Source: an uncultured Pseudogracilibacillus sp.
GTDB lineage: Bacteria > Bacillota > Bacilli > Bacillales > Amphibacillaceae
Direction of reading: 5' to 3'
NCBI GenBank assembly: GCA_937974845.1
Contig: CALJVC010000142.1
Span: 1 to 23,453, forward strand
Length of the DNA: 23,453 nt
Shown here piece by piece: positions 15,997 to 23,398 of the stretch. The first letter of the stretch is position 1. The number at the start of each line of letters is the position of its first letter. Position numbers and translations under genes: made by a program. The notes beneath the pieces are model-generated. The model saw nothing but the letters and a program-made list of their open reading frames with translations. It searched no databases and was not told the origin of the DNA.

Positions 15997-16032
15997 AAAA
16001 AAAGGGACGAAAGCTAAAACTTTCGTCCCTTT
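15997..16032 (-). terminator. Intrinsic terminator of the spoIIA operon
   Basis: A perfect 13-bp stem (16001-16013 with 16020-16032), a 6-base loop and a seven-base U-run on the minus strand. The stem starts inside the sigF stop codon (16031-16033). Confidence 0.95.
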
Positions 16033-16789
16033 ACTGCCGTTGAATTTCTTCTTTCATCTGTTGTAATATTTTTTTCTCTAGTCGAGATACTTGAACCTGA
16101 GAAATATTTAATCTTTTCGCTACTTCGGTCTGGGTTTGGTCTTTAAAATAACGTAAATAAACGATTAACTGTTCCCTTTCTGTTAAACGGTTAATGGCCT
16201 CCTCCAACCATAGACGATCAAACCAACCGATATCATCCTCAGCAATCTGATCAAGAAGGGTAATTGGCTCACCTCCGTTTTCATAAACAGTCTCATAAAT
16301 AGAATGAGGATACCGGATTGCCTCTTGTGCCTGTACGACTTCTTCCGGGGAAACATCTAGACGTTCTGCCACTTCCGAAATCGTAGGATTTCTTTTTAAA
16401 CTTTTCGTTAATTCCTCCTTCGTCCGTCTAACCTTGTGTCCTAACTCTTTTAAGCTACGACTTACTTTAATCGTCCCATCATCTCGAATAAAGCGTTGAA
16501 TTTCTCCAATGATCATAGGTACCGCATAGGTTGAAAAGCGAACTTCATACGTTAAATCAAATTTATCAATCGCCTTTAATAGTCCTATACTACCAATTTG
16601 AAACAAATCTTCCGGATCGTATCCGCGATTCATAAACCGTTGAACAACGGACCAAACGAGTCGTACATTACTTTCTACTAAATAGTCCCTTGCCTCTTTA
16701 TTACCTGCCTGACTCTCTGCGATAAGCTCCCTTACCTCTTCATAGGACAAGTGCTCTTCTTTTTTACGATCTAGCTCTATATTGCCCAT
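16031..16789 (-). CDS. sigF: Forespore RNA polymerase sigma factor SigF (SpoIIAC)
   Basis: First compartment-specific sigma factor of sporulation, active in the forespore after septation and held inactive by SpoIIAB before that. From the chosen ATG it is 252 aa, with region 2 (about residues 40-105, including DLFQIG 61-66 and FSTYAVPMIIGEIQRFIRDD), region 3, and a region 4 helix-turn-helix near the end (TQTEVAKRLNISQVQVSRLE). A GTG at 16798 is in frame but falls inside the Shine-Dalgarno AGGTGA, which overlaps the spoIIAB stop, so ATG 16789 is the better start. It is the last gene of the dacF-spoIIA run, stoichiometrically coupled to spoIIAA and spoIIAB. Confidence 0.96.
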   Translation of the reverse strand: MGNIELDRKKEEHLSYEEVRELIAESQAGNKEARDYLVESNVRLVWSVVQRFMNRGYDPEDLFQIGSIGLLKAIDKFDLTYEVRFSTYAVPMIIGEIQRFIRDDGTIKVSRSLKELGHKVRRTKEELTKSLKRNPTISEVAERLDVSPEEVVQAQEAIRYPHSIYETVYENGGEPITLLDQIAEDDIGWFDRLWLEEAINRLTEREQLIVYLRYFKDQTQTEVAKRLNISQVQVSRLEKKILQQMKEEIQRQ

Positions 16790-16798
16790 AACTTTCAC

Positions 16799-17242
16799 CT
16801 AATGGCATGTAGAGGTTACTTTTTGGATTTGTTTACGCATAGTAACCGTCGTTCCAACACCGACTGTAGAAGTAACCTTTACGTGGTCCATAAAGCTTTC
16901 CATAATGGAAAACCCCATGCCTGAACGTTCTAATTCCGGTTTCGATGTATAGAGGGGCTCCTTTGCTAAGGCAATATTTTCAATTCCAACACCGTAATCG
17001 ATAATAGAAATTTCTACTTCATTGTTCTCAAAGATACGGCAAACAATCGTTATCCGTCCATCCTTCCTTTCCTCATAGCCATGAATGATGGAATTGGTCA
17101 CTGCTTCGGAAACGACGGTTTTAATTTCGGTTAACTCATCTAAGGTTGGATCTAGCTGGGTAATAAAGGAAGCTACCGTAGTTCGGGCAAAGGATTCATT
17201 TTCACTAACACTTAAAAAGGTCAACTCCATTTCATTTTTCAT
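16799..17242 (-). CDS. spoIIAB: Anti-sigma-F factor and serine kinase SpoIIAB
   Basis: GHKL-fold protein that binds sigma-F with ATP and also phosphorylates its antagonist SpoIIAA. The 147-aa protein has the N-box SEAVTNSIIHGYE with the general base E46 and Mg-binding N50, the ADP-binding DYGVGI (82-87), and the RSGMGFSIM glycine box (107-115). Length is one residue more than in B. subtilis. It overlaps spoIIAA by 4 bases (ATGA) and abuts sigF. This tight coupling is expected for a partner-switching module that depends on fixed ratios. Confidence 0.97.
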   Translation of the reverse strand: MKNEMELTFLSVSENESFARTTVASFITQLDPTLDELTEIKTVVSEAVTNSIIHGYEERKDGRITIVCRIFENNEVEISIIDYGVGIENIALAKEPLYTSKPELERSGMGFSIMESFMDHVKVTSTVGVGTTVTMRKQIQKVTSTCH

Positions 17243-17592
17243 GACGCCACCCCCAAGGATAATAACGCTACTTCTTCGCTTTCCTCGACACGAATTACTT
17301 TATGCAAACCTGCCATGCGAAAGATTCGTTCGACCACTTCTGGCATCTGACAGACGACCATCTCCCCTCCTTGAGCTGTCACTTCTTTATAACGACCTAA
17401 AATAACTCCAATTCCAGAACTATCCATAAAGTCTACCTCGCTTAAGTTTAAAATGACGTGACGAATATTATGTTCCTTAATTTGTCTTTGCCACGCTTGA
17501 CGCAAAGGATGAGACTCATGGTGATCAATTTCTCCTTTCGGACGAACGACTAACACCTGATCATGTACAGAAAAGCTTGTTTCTAAAGCCAT
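17239..17592 (-). CDS. spoIIAA: Anti-anti-sigma factor SpoIIAA
   Basis: STAS-domain protein that, when dephosphorylated by SpoIIE, removes SpoIIAB from sigma-F and so starts forespore transcription. From the chosen start it is 117 aa, identical in length to the B. subtilis protein. S58 in FMDSSGIGVILGRYK matches the known SpoIIAB phosphorylation site. A longer in-frame reading (to 17664) exists, but ATG 17592 has a strong GAGGAGGT Shine-Dalgarno and aligns with the homolog's start. It is preceded by a sigma-H-like promoter that lies between dacF and this gene. Confidence 0.97.
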   Translation of the reverse strand: MALETSFSVHDQVLVVRPKGEIDHHESHPLRQAWQRQIKEHNIRHVILNLSEVDFMDSSGIGVILGRYKEVTAQGGEMVVCQMPEVVERIFRMAGLHKVIRVEESEEVALLSLGVAS

Positions 17593-17624
17593 ATAGTACC
17601 TCCTCTTATTAACGTCGTATGTCC

Positions 17625-17654
17625 ATTTTCTTCGTTCGCTTTTTATATTCCTTT
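17625..17654 (-). promoter_or_regulatory. Candidate sigma-H promoter of spoIIAA-spoIIAB-sigF
   Basis: AAAGGAATA (17646-17654) matches the sigma-H -35 element RnAGGAwWW well; 11-12 bases on is GAAGAAAAT (17625-17633), a weaker match to RnnGAAT. Position, just after dacF and upstream of the spoIIAA Shine-Dalgarno, matches the B. subtilis arrangement. Confidence 0.45.
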
Positions 17655-17673
17655 CTTCAGACAAAATTAGTGT

Positions 17674-18858
17674 CTAAGATTCAAATTTCGCAATCGTTTT
17701 TAAACTTCGTTTCATCAAAGTAAAAATAGAAGCAACATCAATTTGCTCATCGGCATAGATTGCAGTTTCAACTTGTTGGTTTTCCGGTGTACGAACGACG
17801 ATACTTCCAATTGGTTCGCCTTTTTCAATCGGAAGGGACTTTCGATCATCGATTTTAATTTCGACGTCATAATCGAGACTTTTCTCGCCCTTCTTCCGCA
17901 AAAGACTAATTCCTTGTTTTGTTTTTACTTCATAGTTTACGTTTTCCGATTGCAAATTTGTATACTGGCCAACCGTTTCCCCTTGAGCAAATATTCGATC
18001 AATCGTATATTGGCTAAAAGCATAATCTAGTAAATCCATTGTCATCCGGTTCCGATCCTTAGAACTATCAGCTCCCATAATGACAGAAACTAGACGCATA
18101 TCATCTTTTTTCGCCGTAGCGACTAAACAGTATTTTGCCTCCTTCGTATAACCAGTCTTTAACCCATCGACATAGGGATAAAAACGAACGAGTCGATTAG
18201 TGTTAACAAGCCAAAATTCATTCTTTTCCCCTTTTCGTAAATAATCCTCATAAAGGTTCGTATACTCGGTGATTTTGTCATAACGTAACAGCTCTCTGGC
18301 AACAAGGGCAATATCGTAAGCTGTAGTATAGTGTTCCTTTGCTGGTAAGCCAGAAGCATTTTGAAACTTCGTATTTTTCAACCCTAATTCTTCAGCTTTT
18401 TCATTCATCCGGGCTACAAAAGCAGGCTCACTGCCTGAAATTCTTTCTGCCAAAGCAACACTTGCATCATTAGCTGAAGCAATCGCCACAGCCTTAAGTA
18501 GATCCTTCACAGTCATCTGTTCCCCTTCGGAGAGAAAGACTTGAGATCCGCCCATAGATGCTGCTCGTTCGCTTACCGTAACTAGTTCCTCTTCCTTAAT
18601 AACTCCCTCCTCTAGGGCTTCCATCGTCAAAAGCATGGTCATCACCTTCGTTAAACTAGCTGGCGGTAAACGATCATGGGCATTTTTTTGAAATAAAATC
18701 TCCCCCGTATCTTGCTCTAGTAAAAGGGCTGCCTTAGCATCCTTAGCAAAAGGTGCATGGTTTTCTGCTACACTTTCCGCCCGGACAGTCAGACTAAAGG
18801 CAAACATTGCGTAAAGAAAAATAGTTAGTAAAATCCAGTGATGAGCTAATCTTTTCAT
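17674..18858 (-). CDS. dacF: Forespore D,D-carboxypeptidase DacF
   Basis: Low-molecular-weight penicillin-binding protein of the S11 family that trims stem peptides during spore wall synthesis. From the chosen start it is 394 aa: signal peptide about residues 1-27 (ending TVRA), catalytic S68-L-T-K71, S128-A-N130 where the family usually has SGN, K234-T-G236, then a C-terminal beta-rich domain and a terminal stretch likely to bind the membrane. An in-frame extension to 19002 exists but would read through the pdp terminator and the sigma-F promoter. ATG 18858 has GGAGGG 6 bases upstream and a normal signal peptide. It precedes spoIIAA as in B. subtilis, with read-through into spoIIA probable because no terminator follows. 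Confidence 0.94.
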   Translation of the reverse strand: MKRLAHHWILLTIFLYAMFAFSLTVRAESVAENHAPFAKDAKAALLLEQDTGEILFQKNAHDRLPPASLTKVMTMLLTMEALEEGVIKEEELVTVSERAASMGGSQVFLSEGEQMTVKDLLKAVAIASANDASVALAERISGSEPAFVARMNEKAEELGLKNTKFQNASGLPAKEHYTTAYDIALVARELLRYDKITEYTNLYEDYLRKGEKNEFWLVNTNRLVRFYPYVDGLKTGYTKEAKYCLVATAKKDDMRLVSVIMGADSSKDRNRMTMDLLDYAFSQYTIDRIFAQGETVGQYTNLQSENVNYEVKTKQGISLLRKKGEKSLDYDVEIKIDDRKSLPIEKGEPIGSIVVRTPENQQVETAIYADEQIDVASIFTLMKRSLKTIAKFES

Positions 18859-18890
18859 CCATTTCCCTCCAAACATAAAGATGTGTTCAT

Positions 18891-18919
18891 TAGTTTTACC
18901 AATTTCCAATAAAACATAC
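18891..18919 (-). promoter_or_regulatory. Sigma-F-type promoter of dacF
   Basis: GTATG (18915-18919), a 14-base spacer and GGTAAAACTA (18891-18900). The -10 element fits the sigma-F consensus GGHWANHMTA at every position and the -35 fits GYATA at 4 of 5. Transcription would start near 18884, about 26 bases before the dacF ATG. Confidence 0.72.
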
Positions 18920-18963
18920 CTGGTAAAATGTGTGATAAAGAAACATAGAGGCTCATAAAGGAT

Positions 18964-19007
18964 AAAAAAATCAGTGAAGGGTAAGCTCTGCTTACCCTTC
19001 ACTGATT
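18964..19007 (-). terminator. Intrinsic terminator of yqzK-xerD-deoB-pdp
   Basis: A perfect 18-bp stem (18969-18986 with 18990-19007), a 3-base loop and a seven-base U-run on the minus strand: the longest perfect stem found in the window. Confidence 0.97.
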
Positions 19008-19025
19008 AATCTAACAACTTTATAT

Positions 19026-20324
19026 TTACTTGATAGTTTCTAAAAGTAAAGGAGGCGATACCTTTTTATCCGAAATTACAATGCTTTTTTCTACTAGTTC
19101 TAACACCGGCTCAATATCCGAACGATTAGTATGGACAGTACAAAGAGCCTCTCCCGGCGATACCTGATCTCCTACCTTTTTATGTAATTCTAAACCAACA
19201 CCTAAATCTATCCTATCATCCTTCGTCTGTCTTCCAGCTCCTAATAACATCGCTGCCTTCCCAAGCTCCTCAGCAAAAAGTGCTTCGACATAGCCAGCAT
19301 TTTTCGCCTTAAGAACAATCTTTTCCTTAGCCTGAGGCAAGAGACTAAAATCGTCTATAACGCGTGGGTCTCCACCTTGAGCAGTAATAAAGGTTTTTAA
19401 ATAATTTAAGGCCACTCCTGTTTCGATATGCTCCTTCAGTATACTTCGTGCTTCCTCTAAGGATTCGACCTTTTCTGCTAGTAAGGCCATATGGGCAGCT
19501 AATTCAATTACAAGCGTCGTTAAGTCTTCGGGACCTTGACCTTTCAAAGTCTGAATAGCTTCCATAACTTCTAAGGCATTGCCGATCTGATTGCCTAAAG
19601 GTTGCTCCATATTCGTTAAAATAGCAACGGTTTCTTTACCAACCTTTTCACCTATTCCTACCATGGTAGTCGCTAATTTTTTAGCCTCTTCTTCCGTCTT
19701 CATAAAGGCTCCTTGGCCAACCTTCACATCTAATAAAATCTTATCCGCACCGGAAGCAATTTTTTTACTCATGATGGAGCTAGCGATTAAAGGAATCGAA
19801 TTCACAGTCGCTGTCACATCCCGTAGACTATAGAGTCGTTTATCCGCCGGAGCTAGATTATCTAACTGTCCGATGACCGCCATATTGTTTCGACGTACTA
19901 AATCGATGAAGGCCTCCTTTGTAATTTCAACATTAAATCCGGGAATCGATTCTAATTTATCTACTGTTCCACCGGTATGACCTAAACCTCGCCCACTCAT
20001 CTTCGGTACCGGAACACCTAGCGAGGCCACTAGCGGAATTAGAAGAATCGTCGTCGTATCCCCTACACCACCAGTAGAATGTTTGTCTACTTTTATACCT
20101 GGAATTTCGTCTAGTTGTAATACGGTTCCCGAATAAGCCATCGACATCGTCAAATAAGCACTTTCCCGTTCCGTCATACCTTGAAAATAAATAGCCATTA
20201 ATAAAGCGCTCACTTGATAGTCGGGGATCTTGCCTTTAGTATAACGAGAAATAACAAACTCAATTTCCTCTTTACTAAGTTCAAAGCCATCTCTTTTCCG
20301 CTCGATAATATCATACATGCGCAT
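19026..20324 (-). CDS. pdp: Pyrimidine-nucleoside phosphorylase Pdp
   Basis: Cleaves uridine, thymidine and deoxyuridine with phosphate, giving a base plus (deoxy)ribose-1-phosphate, which DeoB then isomerises. The 432-aa protein shows the phosphate-binding KVDKHSTGGVGDTT (78-91) and the family signature SGRGLGHTGGT (110-120), an alpha-helical N-terminal domain and a C-terminal alpha/beta domain, with length equal to B. subtilis Pdp (433 aa). The ATG follows the deoB stop by 4 bases; a GGTCGGTGAT element precedes it. In B. subtilis pdp belongs to the dra-nupC-pdp operon, so the link with deoB differs from that species but matches other Bacillaceae. Confidence 0.95.
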   Translation of the reverse strand: MRMYDIIERKRDGFELSKEEIEFVISRYTKGKIPDYQVSALLMAIYFQGMTERESAYLTMSMAYSGTVLQLDEIPGIKVDKHSTGGVGDTTTILLIPLVASLGVPVPKMSGRGLGHTGGTVDKLESIPGFNVEITKEAFIDLVRRNNMAVIGQLDNLAPADKRLYSLRDVTATVNSIPLIASSIMSKKIASGADKILLDVKVGQGAFMKTEEEAKKLATTMVGIGEKVGKETVAILTNMEQPLGNQIGNALEVMEAIQTLKGQGPEDLTTLVIELAAHMALLAEKVESLEEARSILKEHIETGVALNYLKTFITAQGGDPRVIDDFSLLPQAKEKIVLKAKNAGYVEALFAEELGKAAMLLGAGRQTKDDRIDLGVGLELHKKVGDQVSPGEALCTVHTNRSDIEPVLELVEKSIVISDKKVSPPLLLETIK

Positions 20325-20328
20325 TCTA

Positions 20329-21516
20329 TCACCGACCTTCTCTTATAAGATCTAATAAAAAACTTGTTCCTGTAGGCGAAGATACCCCAAAATTCTCAGC
20401 AATCGTTGCTCCTACATCTGCAAAAGTTGCTCGCTCCTCTAAAGCTCTTCCTTCTGCAAAACGTGGACTATAGACAAGTAGGGGAACATATTCCCTCGTA
20501 TGATCTGTACCAGTATGGGTCGGGTCATTCCCATGATCTGCCGTGATAATTAGGAGATCATCTTCTCTTAGCTTCGGCAATATCATCGTTAACTGAGCAT
20601 CAAAACGCTCTAGGGCATGACCGTAACCGATTGGGTTTCGACGATGTCCAAATTTCGCATCGAAATCTACAAGATTTAAAAAAGCAAGTCCATGGAAGGA
20701 CTCCTCTATTACCCGATCTAATTGCACCATACCGTCATCGTTATCCTCTGTACGAATCGACTTTGTGATTCCTTCTCCGTCGAAAATATCGCTGATTTTA
20801 CCAAGGCCGATTACATCTAAACTAGATTCTTCTAATTCTTTTAAGACCGTTTTTCCGAAAGGTTTCACAGCATAATCCTTCCGATTAGCGGTACGAACAA
20901 AGGAACCAGGGCTACCGACAAAAGGGCGAGCAATCACTCGGCCAACTGTATAGGGCTCCTTTAATGTCAACTGTCTAGCAATTTCACAAATCTGATAAAG
21001 CTCTTCTAAAGGAACAACTTCTTCATGGGCTGCGATTTGTAACACAGAGTCAGCTGACGTATAGACGATAATATCACCACGTTGTAGATGGGCTTCACCT
21101 AATTCTTCGATAATTTTTGTTCCGGAAGCGACTTTATTTCCTAATACTTTCCGACCTGTTTTTTTCTCTAAGCTCTCGATTAACTCCTTTGGAAAACCGT
21201 CGGGAAAGGTCCGAAACGGTCGATCTATTTTCAATCCCATCAGTTCCCAATGTCCGGTCATCGTATCCTTCCCTACCGAGGCCTCTGCCATCTTTGTATA
21301 AAATGCTAGGCTATGTTCTTCCCTATCTACCCCTTTTATAGGATAAATATTGCCTAAACCTAATTTTCCTAACTGAGGTAAGTGAAGTCCACCGATCGTC
21401 ATTGCAATATTAGCTAAGGTATTTGTCCCTTCATCTCCATATTCGTCGGCATCCGGCAGAGCACCGATGCCAACGGAATCGAGTACTATTAACATTACAC
21501 GTGTAAATCTATCCAT
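20329..21516 (-). CDS. deoB: Phosphopentomutase DeoB (Drm)
   Basis: Interconverts (deoxy)ribose-1-phosphate and -5-phosphate, linking nucleoside breakdown to the pentose phosphate pathway and aldolase cleavage. From the chosen start it is 395 aa, a metal-dependent alkaline-phosphatase-superfamily enzyme with D13 (VLDSVG), phospho-threonine T85 in GKDTMTGHWE (same number as in the B. cereus enzyme), FGHRRNPIGYG, and the metal-binding TADHGNDPT. Two ATGs are possible (21522 and 21516). The second is preferred because AAAGGGG ends 7 bases before it but touches the first. It begins 12 bases after xerD. A purine nucleoside phosphorylase gene, usual next to deoB, is missing. Confidence 0.95.
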   Translation of the reverse strand: MDRFTRVMLIVLDSVGIGALPDADEYGDEGTNTLANIAMTIGGLHLPQLGKLGLGNIYPIKGVDREEHSLAFYTKMAEASVGKDTMTGHWELMGLKIDRPFRTFPDGFPKELIESLEKKTGRKVLGNKVASGTKIIEELGEAHLQRGDIIVYTSADSVLQIAAHEEVVPLEELYQICEIARQLTLKEPYTVGRVIARPFVGSPGSFVRTANRKDYAVKPFGKTVLKELEESSLDVIGLGKISDIFDGEGITKSIRTEDNDDGMVQLDRVIEESFHGLAFLNLVDFDAKFGHRRNPIGYGHALERFDAQLTMILPKLREDDLLIITADHGNDPTHTGTDHTREYVPLLVYSPRFAEGRALEERATFADVGATIAENFGVSSPTGTSFLLDLIREGR

Positions 21517-21528
21517 AAACATTCCCCT

Positions 21529-22428
21529 TTATGCTTTTTCTGCCCGTGGGTGATATTGACGGTAGGTATCGGTTAAACGAGACTTGGACACATGGGTATA
21601 AATTTGTGTCGTGGAAATATCTGCATGTCCTAACATTTCTTGCACGGAACGTAAGTCGGCTCCATTTTCTAGCAAATGGGTTGCAAAAGAATGACGCAAG
21701 GTATGAGGGGTGATTGACCGGTTTAATCCTTGTTCATTGGCTAGCTTTTTTAATAGCTTCCAAAAACCTTGCCTCGACAACGGACGACCATGGTGATTAA
21801 CAAAAAACTTCCTTTCTCCCTTATTCCGTTTGACAAGGATTGGACGAGCATACTCTAAATAGTCCTGCATCGCTTCAATTGCTAAGGCCCCTATTGGTAC
21901 AATTCTTTCTTTACCACCCTTACCAATACAACGCACGAACCCCATCGTAATGTGGACATCGTTCATTTCTAAATCGATTAATTCAGAAACCCTTAGTCCC
22001 GTTGCATACAATAGTTCTAACATTGCTTTATTGCGTATATCTAGAGGGCTTTCTCCTTGTATATCTAGCAATTGATTAACCTCTTCTAAGGAAAGAACAT
22101 CTGGAAGACTACGCCCTTTTTTCGGCATCTCAATATGTAAGCTGACGTCAGTTTTCACGTGCTCATCGTTCACTAAAAACTGATGGAAGGAGCGTATAGC
22201 TGAAATCATTCGGGATATGGTGGCTGGAGACTTATTCTCACCCTTTAACTTAGCGAGAAACTGAACGATATGGTGGCGTTCGACTTCATCCCAATTCGTC
22301 AAGGATAATTGCTGAATAAATTCTATATATTGGGTTAAATCCCTCCTATAAGCTGTTAACGTATTTTCGGATAATCCCCGTTCTATTTGTAAGTAAGTTA
22401 AATATTCATCAAAGGCTCGTCTCAACAT
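21529..22428 (-). CDS. xerD: Site-specific tyrosine recombinase XerD (RipX)
   Basis: Partner of XerC/CodV in resolving chromosome dimers at dif near the terminus. The 299-aa protein has an N-terminal SAM-like DNA-binding domain (about residues 1-88) and a catalytic domain with the tyrosine recombinase set: R146 (ATGLRVSEL), K170 (GKGGKE), H242 and R245 (HTLRHSFATHLL), H268 (LGHADI) and the nucleophile Y277 (IYTHV). Length matches B. subtilis RipX (296 aa). AGGAG lies 7 bases upstream of the ATG and the yqzK stop is 2 bases away. The conserved fur-yqzK-xerD-deoB order and full-length domains argue for the housekeeping enzyme, not a phage or transposon integrase. Confidence 0.96.
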   Translation of the reverse strand: MLRRAFDEYLTYLQIERGLSENTLTAYRRDLTQYIEFIQQLSLTNWDEVERHHIVQFLAKLKGENKSPATISRMISAIRSFHQFLVNDEHVKTDVSLHIEMPKKGRSLPDVLSLEEVNQLLDIQGESPLDIRNKAMLELLYATGLRVSELIDLEMNDVHITMGFVRCIGKGGKERIVPIGALAIEAMQDYLEYARPILVKRNKGERKFFVNHHGRPLSRQGFWKLLKKLANEQGLNRSITPHTLRHSFATHLLENGADLRSVQEMLGHADISTTQIYTHVSKSRLTDTYRQYHPRAEKA

Positions 22429-22430
22429 GG

Positions 22431-22637
22431 CTATTCTCCTAATCGAAACAGTAAATCCATATATTCAAAGATGTCGTGTTGTTCTAAAAAGACCTTTACT
22501 GTTTGCCCCTCGGGTTCATCGTAGCGATGAAAACGTTCATATTCTTCATGCAATGCCCTTAAACCAAAATAAAACAGGAGGGTACAACAAATAAAGAGCA
22601 CACATAATTTTATACCATCAAAGATATACCGTCGCAT
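22431..22637 (-). CDS. yqzK: Small single-pass membrane protein, YqzK family
   Basis: Function unknown. From the chosen start it is 68 aa with one membrane helix (about residues 9-27, LCVLFICCTLLFYFGL) and a short outer segment with HRYDEPEG (37-44), a pattern I recall from YqzK proteins at the same position in Bacillus. A longer reading to 22685 lacks a Shine-Dalgarno, while ATG 22637 has GAGG 8 bases upstream and gives a typical basic N-terminus followed by a helix. It heads the transcript that continues into xerD, deoB and pdp. No catalytic motif is visible. Confidence 0.78.
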   Translation of the reverse strand: MRRYIFDGIKLCVLFICCTLLFYFGLRALHEEYERFHRYDEPEGQTVKVFLEQHDIFEYMDLLFRLGE

Positions 22638-22725
22638 AAGGCTTTCCTCTTCCTTCTCTTCTATCGTTATTAAAAGGTATGCCATTTGCTCGGTAAAATA
22701 TACGTCGATGGTTTGATGTACTTCT

Positions 22726-22755
22726 ACTATATAACTAGGGAGTCTTCTCCGTCAA
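22726..22755 (-). promoter_or_regulatory. Candidate sigma-A promoter of yqzK-xerD-deoB-pdp
   Basis: TTGACG (22750-22755), an 18-base spacer and TATAGT (22726-22731), each matching 5 of 6 consensus positions. The leader would be about 80 bases. A short imperfect inverted repeat (TCCGT-N5-ACGGA) covers the -35 region. Confidence 0.6.
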
Positions 22756-22824
22756 TCACGGAAGGATTTTTTTTCGTAAGAATAGAAGGCCTTTTCAAAA
22801 TTTCGTCACCATTTATTTCTTCCA

Positions 22825-22862
22825 TAAAAAAAACACTTTTCTCACCAGTAAGAAAAGTGTTT
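22825..22862 (-). terminator. Intrinsic terminator of fur
   Basis: A perfect 12-bp stem (22831-22842 with 22851-22862), an 8-base loop and an A-run at 22825-22833 that reads as a U-run on the minus strand. The stem begins within the fur stop codon (22861-22863). Confidence 0.95.
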
Positions 22863-23337
22863 ACTTATCTAATTTAATTTTTTCTTTTTCTTGGGCGAGC
22901 TCATGTTGACAATTTTTACAAATTCCATGAAACGTTAAGCGATGATCTTTAACGCGAAATTGCCAACGCTCTTCTACAACTTTTTCCACGTCTACGAGTA
23001 AGTCTTCGATAATCTCCTCAACGGAACCACACTCCATACAAACTAAGTGGTGATGGAAATGTTCTACCCCTTCTTTTCGAAGGTCGTAGCGGGCAACTCC
23101 GTCTCCGAAATTAACCTTATCGACGACTTCAAGGTCGGTTAATAAATCTAAGGTTCGATAAACTGTAGCAAGACCAATCTCAGGCGCTTGCTCCTTTACT
23201 AACAAAAAAACTTCTTCCGCACTCAAATGATCTTCTTCATGTTCTAGTAAGACTTTCAAGGTCGCTTCCCGTTGAGGGGTTAATTTATATCCCTTCGCAT
23301 GGAGCTCCTTTTTAATTCGTTCGATTCGTTGTTTCAT
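22861..23337 (-). CDS. fur: Ferric uptake regulator Fur
   Basis: Iron-sensing repressor of siderophore and iron-uptake genes. The 158-aa protein has an N-terminal winged-helix domain (about residues 1-85; recognition helix region GLATVYRTLDLL, 55-66) and a C-terminal dimerisation and metal domain with the HFHHHLVC cluster (93-100), structural zinc pairs C100-x-x-C103 and C140-x-x-C143, and regulatory ligands such as H132 and H137. It resembles B. subtilis Fur (149 aa) more than PerR or Zur in the segment LSAEEVFLLVKEQAPEIGLATVYRT and in its yqzK-xerD neighbourhood; its lysine-rich tail is about nine residues longer. GGGGG lies about 7 bases upstream of the ATG. Confidence 0.94.
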   Translation of the reverse strand: MKQRIERIKKELHAKGYKLTPQREATLKVLLEHEEDHLSAEEVFLLVKEQAPEIGLATVYRTLDLLTDLEVVDKVNFGDGVARYDLRKEGVEHFHHHLVCMECGSVEEIIEDLLVDVEKVVEERWQFRVKDHRLTFHGICKNCQHELAQEKEKIKLDK

Positions 23338-23362
23338 GGAAATACCCCCATCTTTATCTCCT

Positions 23363-23391
23363 ATTATATGTTCCTATGAAACAACTGTCAA
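23363..23391 (-). promoter_or_regulatory. Consensus sigma-A promoter of fur
   Basis: TTGACA (23386-23391), a 17-base spacer and TATAAT (23363-23368): exact consensus in both boxes and in spacing, with a leader of about 20 bases. Such a promoter suggests constitutive expression unless a repressor blocks it. Confidence 0.9.
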
Positions 23392-23398
23392 AACTTTA

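Noticed and set aside
17593..17664. Longer SpoIIAA start adding 24 residues.
   Set aside because: The internal ATG has a strong GAGGAGGT and matches the 117-residue length of the family; the extension overlaps the sigma-H-like promoter.
18859..19002. N-terminal extension of dacF by 48 codons.
   Set aside because: It would translate through the pdp terminator stem and the sigma-F promoter, has no good ribosome site, and would bury the signal peptide.
21529..22428. XerD as an integrase of a mobile element with attachment sites.
   Set aside because: Its neighbours are the conserved fur-yqzK-deoB order and no direct repeats or phage genes are seen.
22741..22774. Plus-strand hairpin (TCCGT-N5-ACGGA) followed by a run of eight T, resembling a terminator.
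   Set aside because: The stem is only 5 bp, no plus-strand gene precedes it, and it sits over the -35 box of the yqzK promoter.
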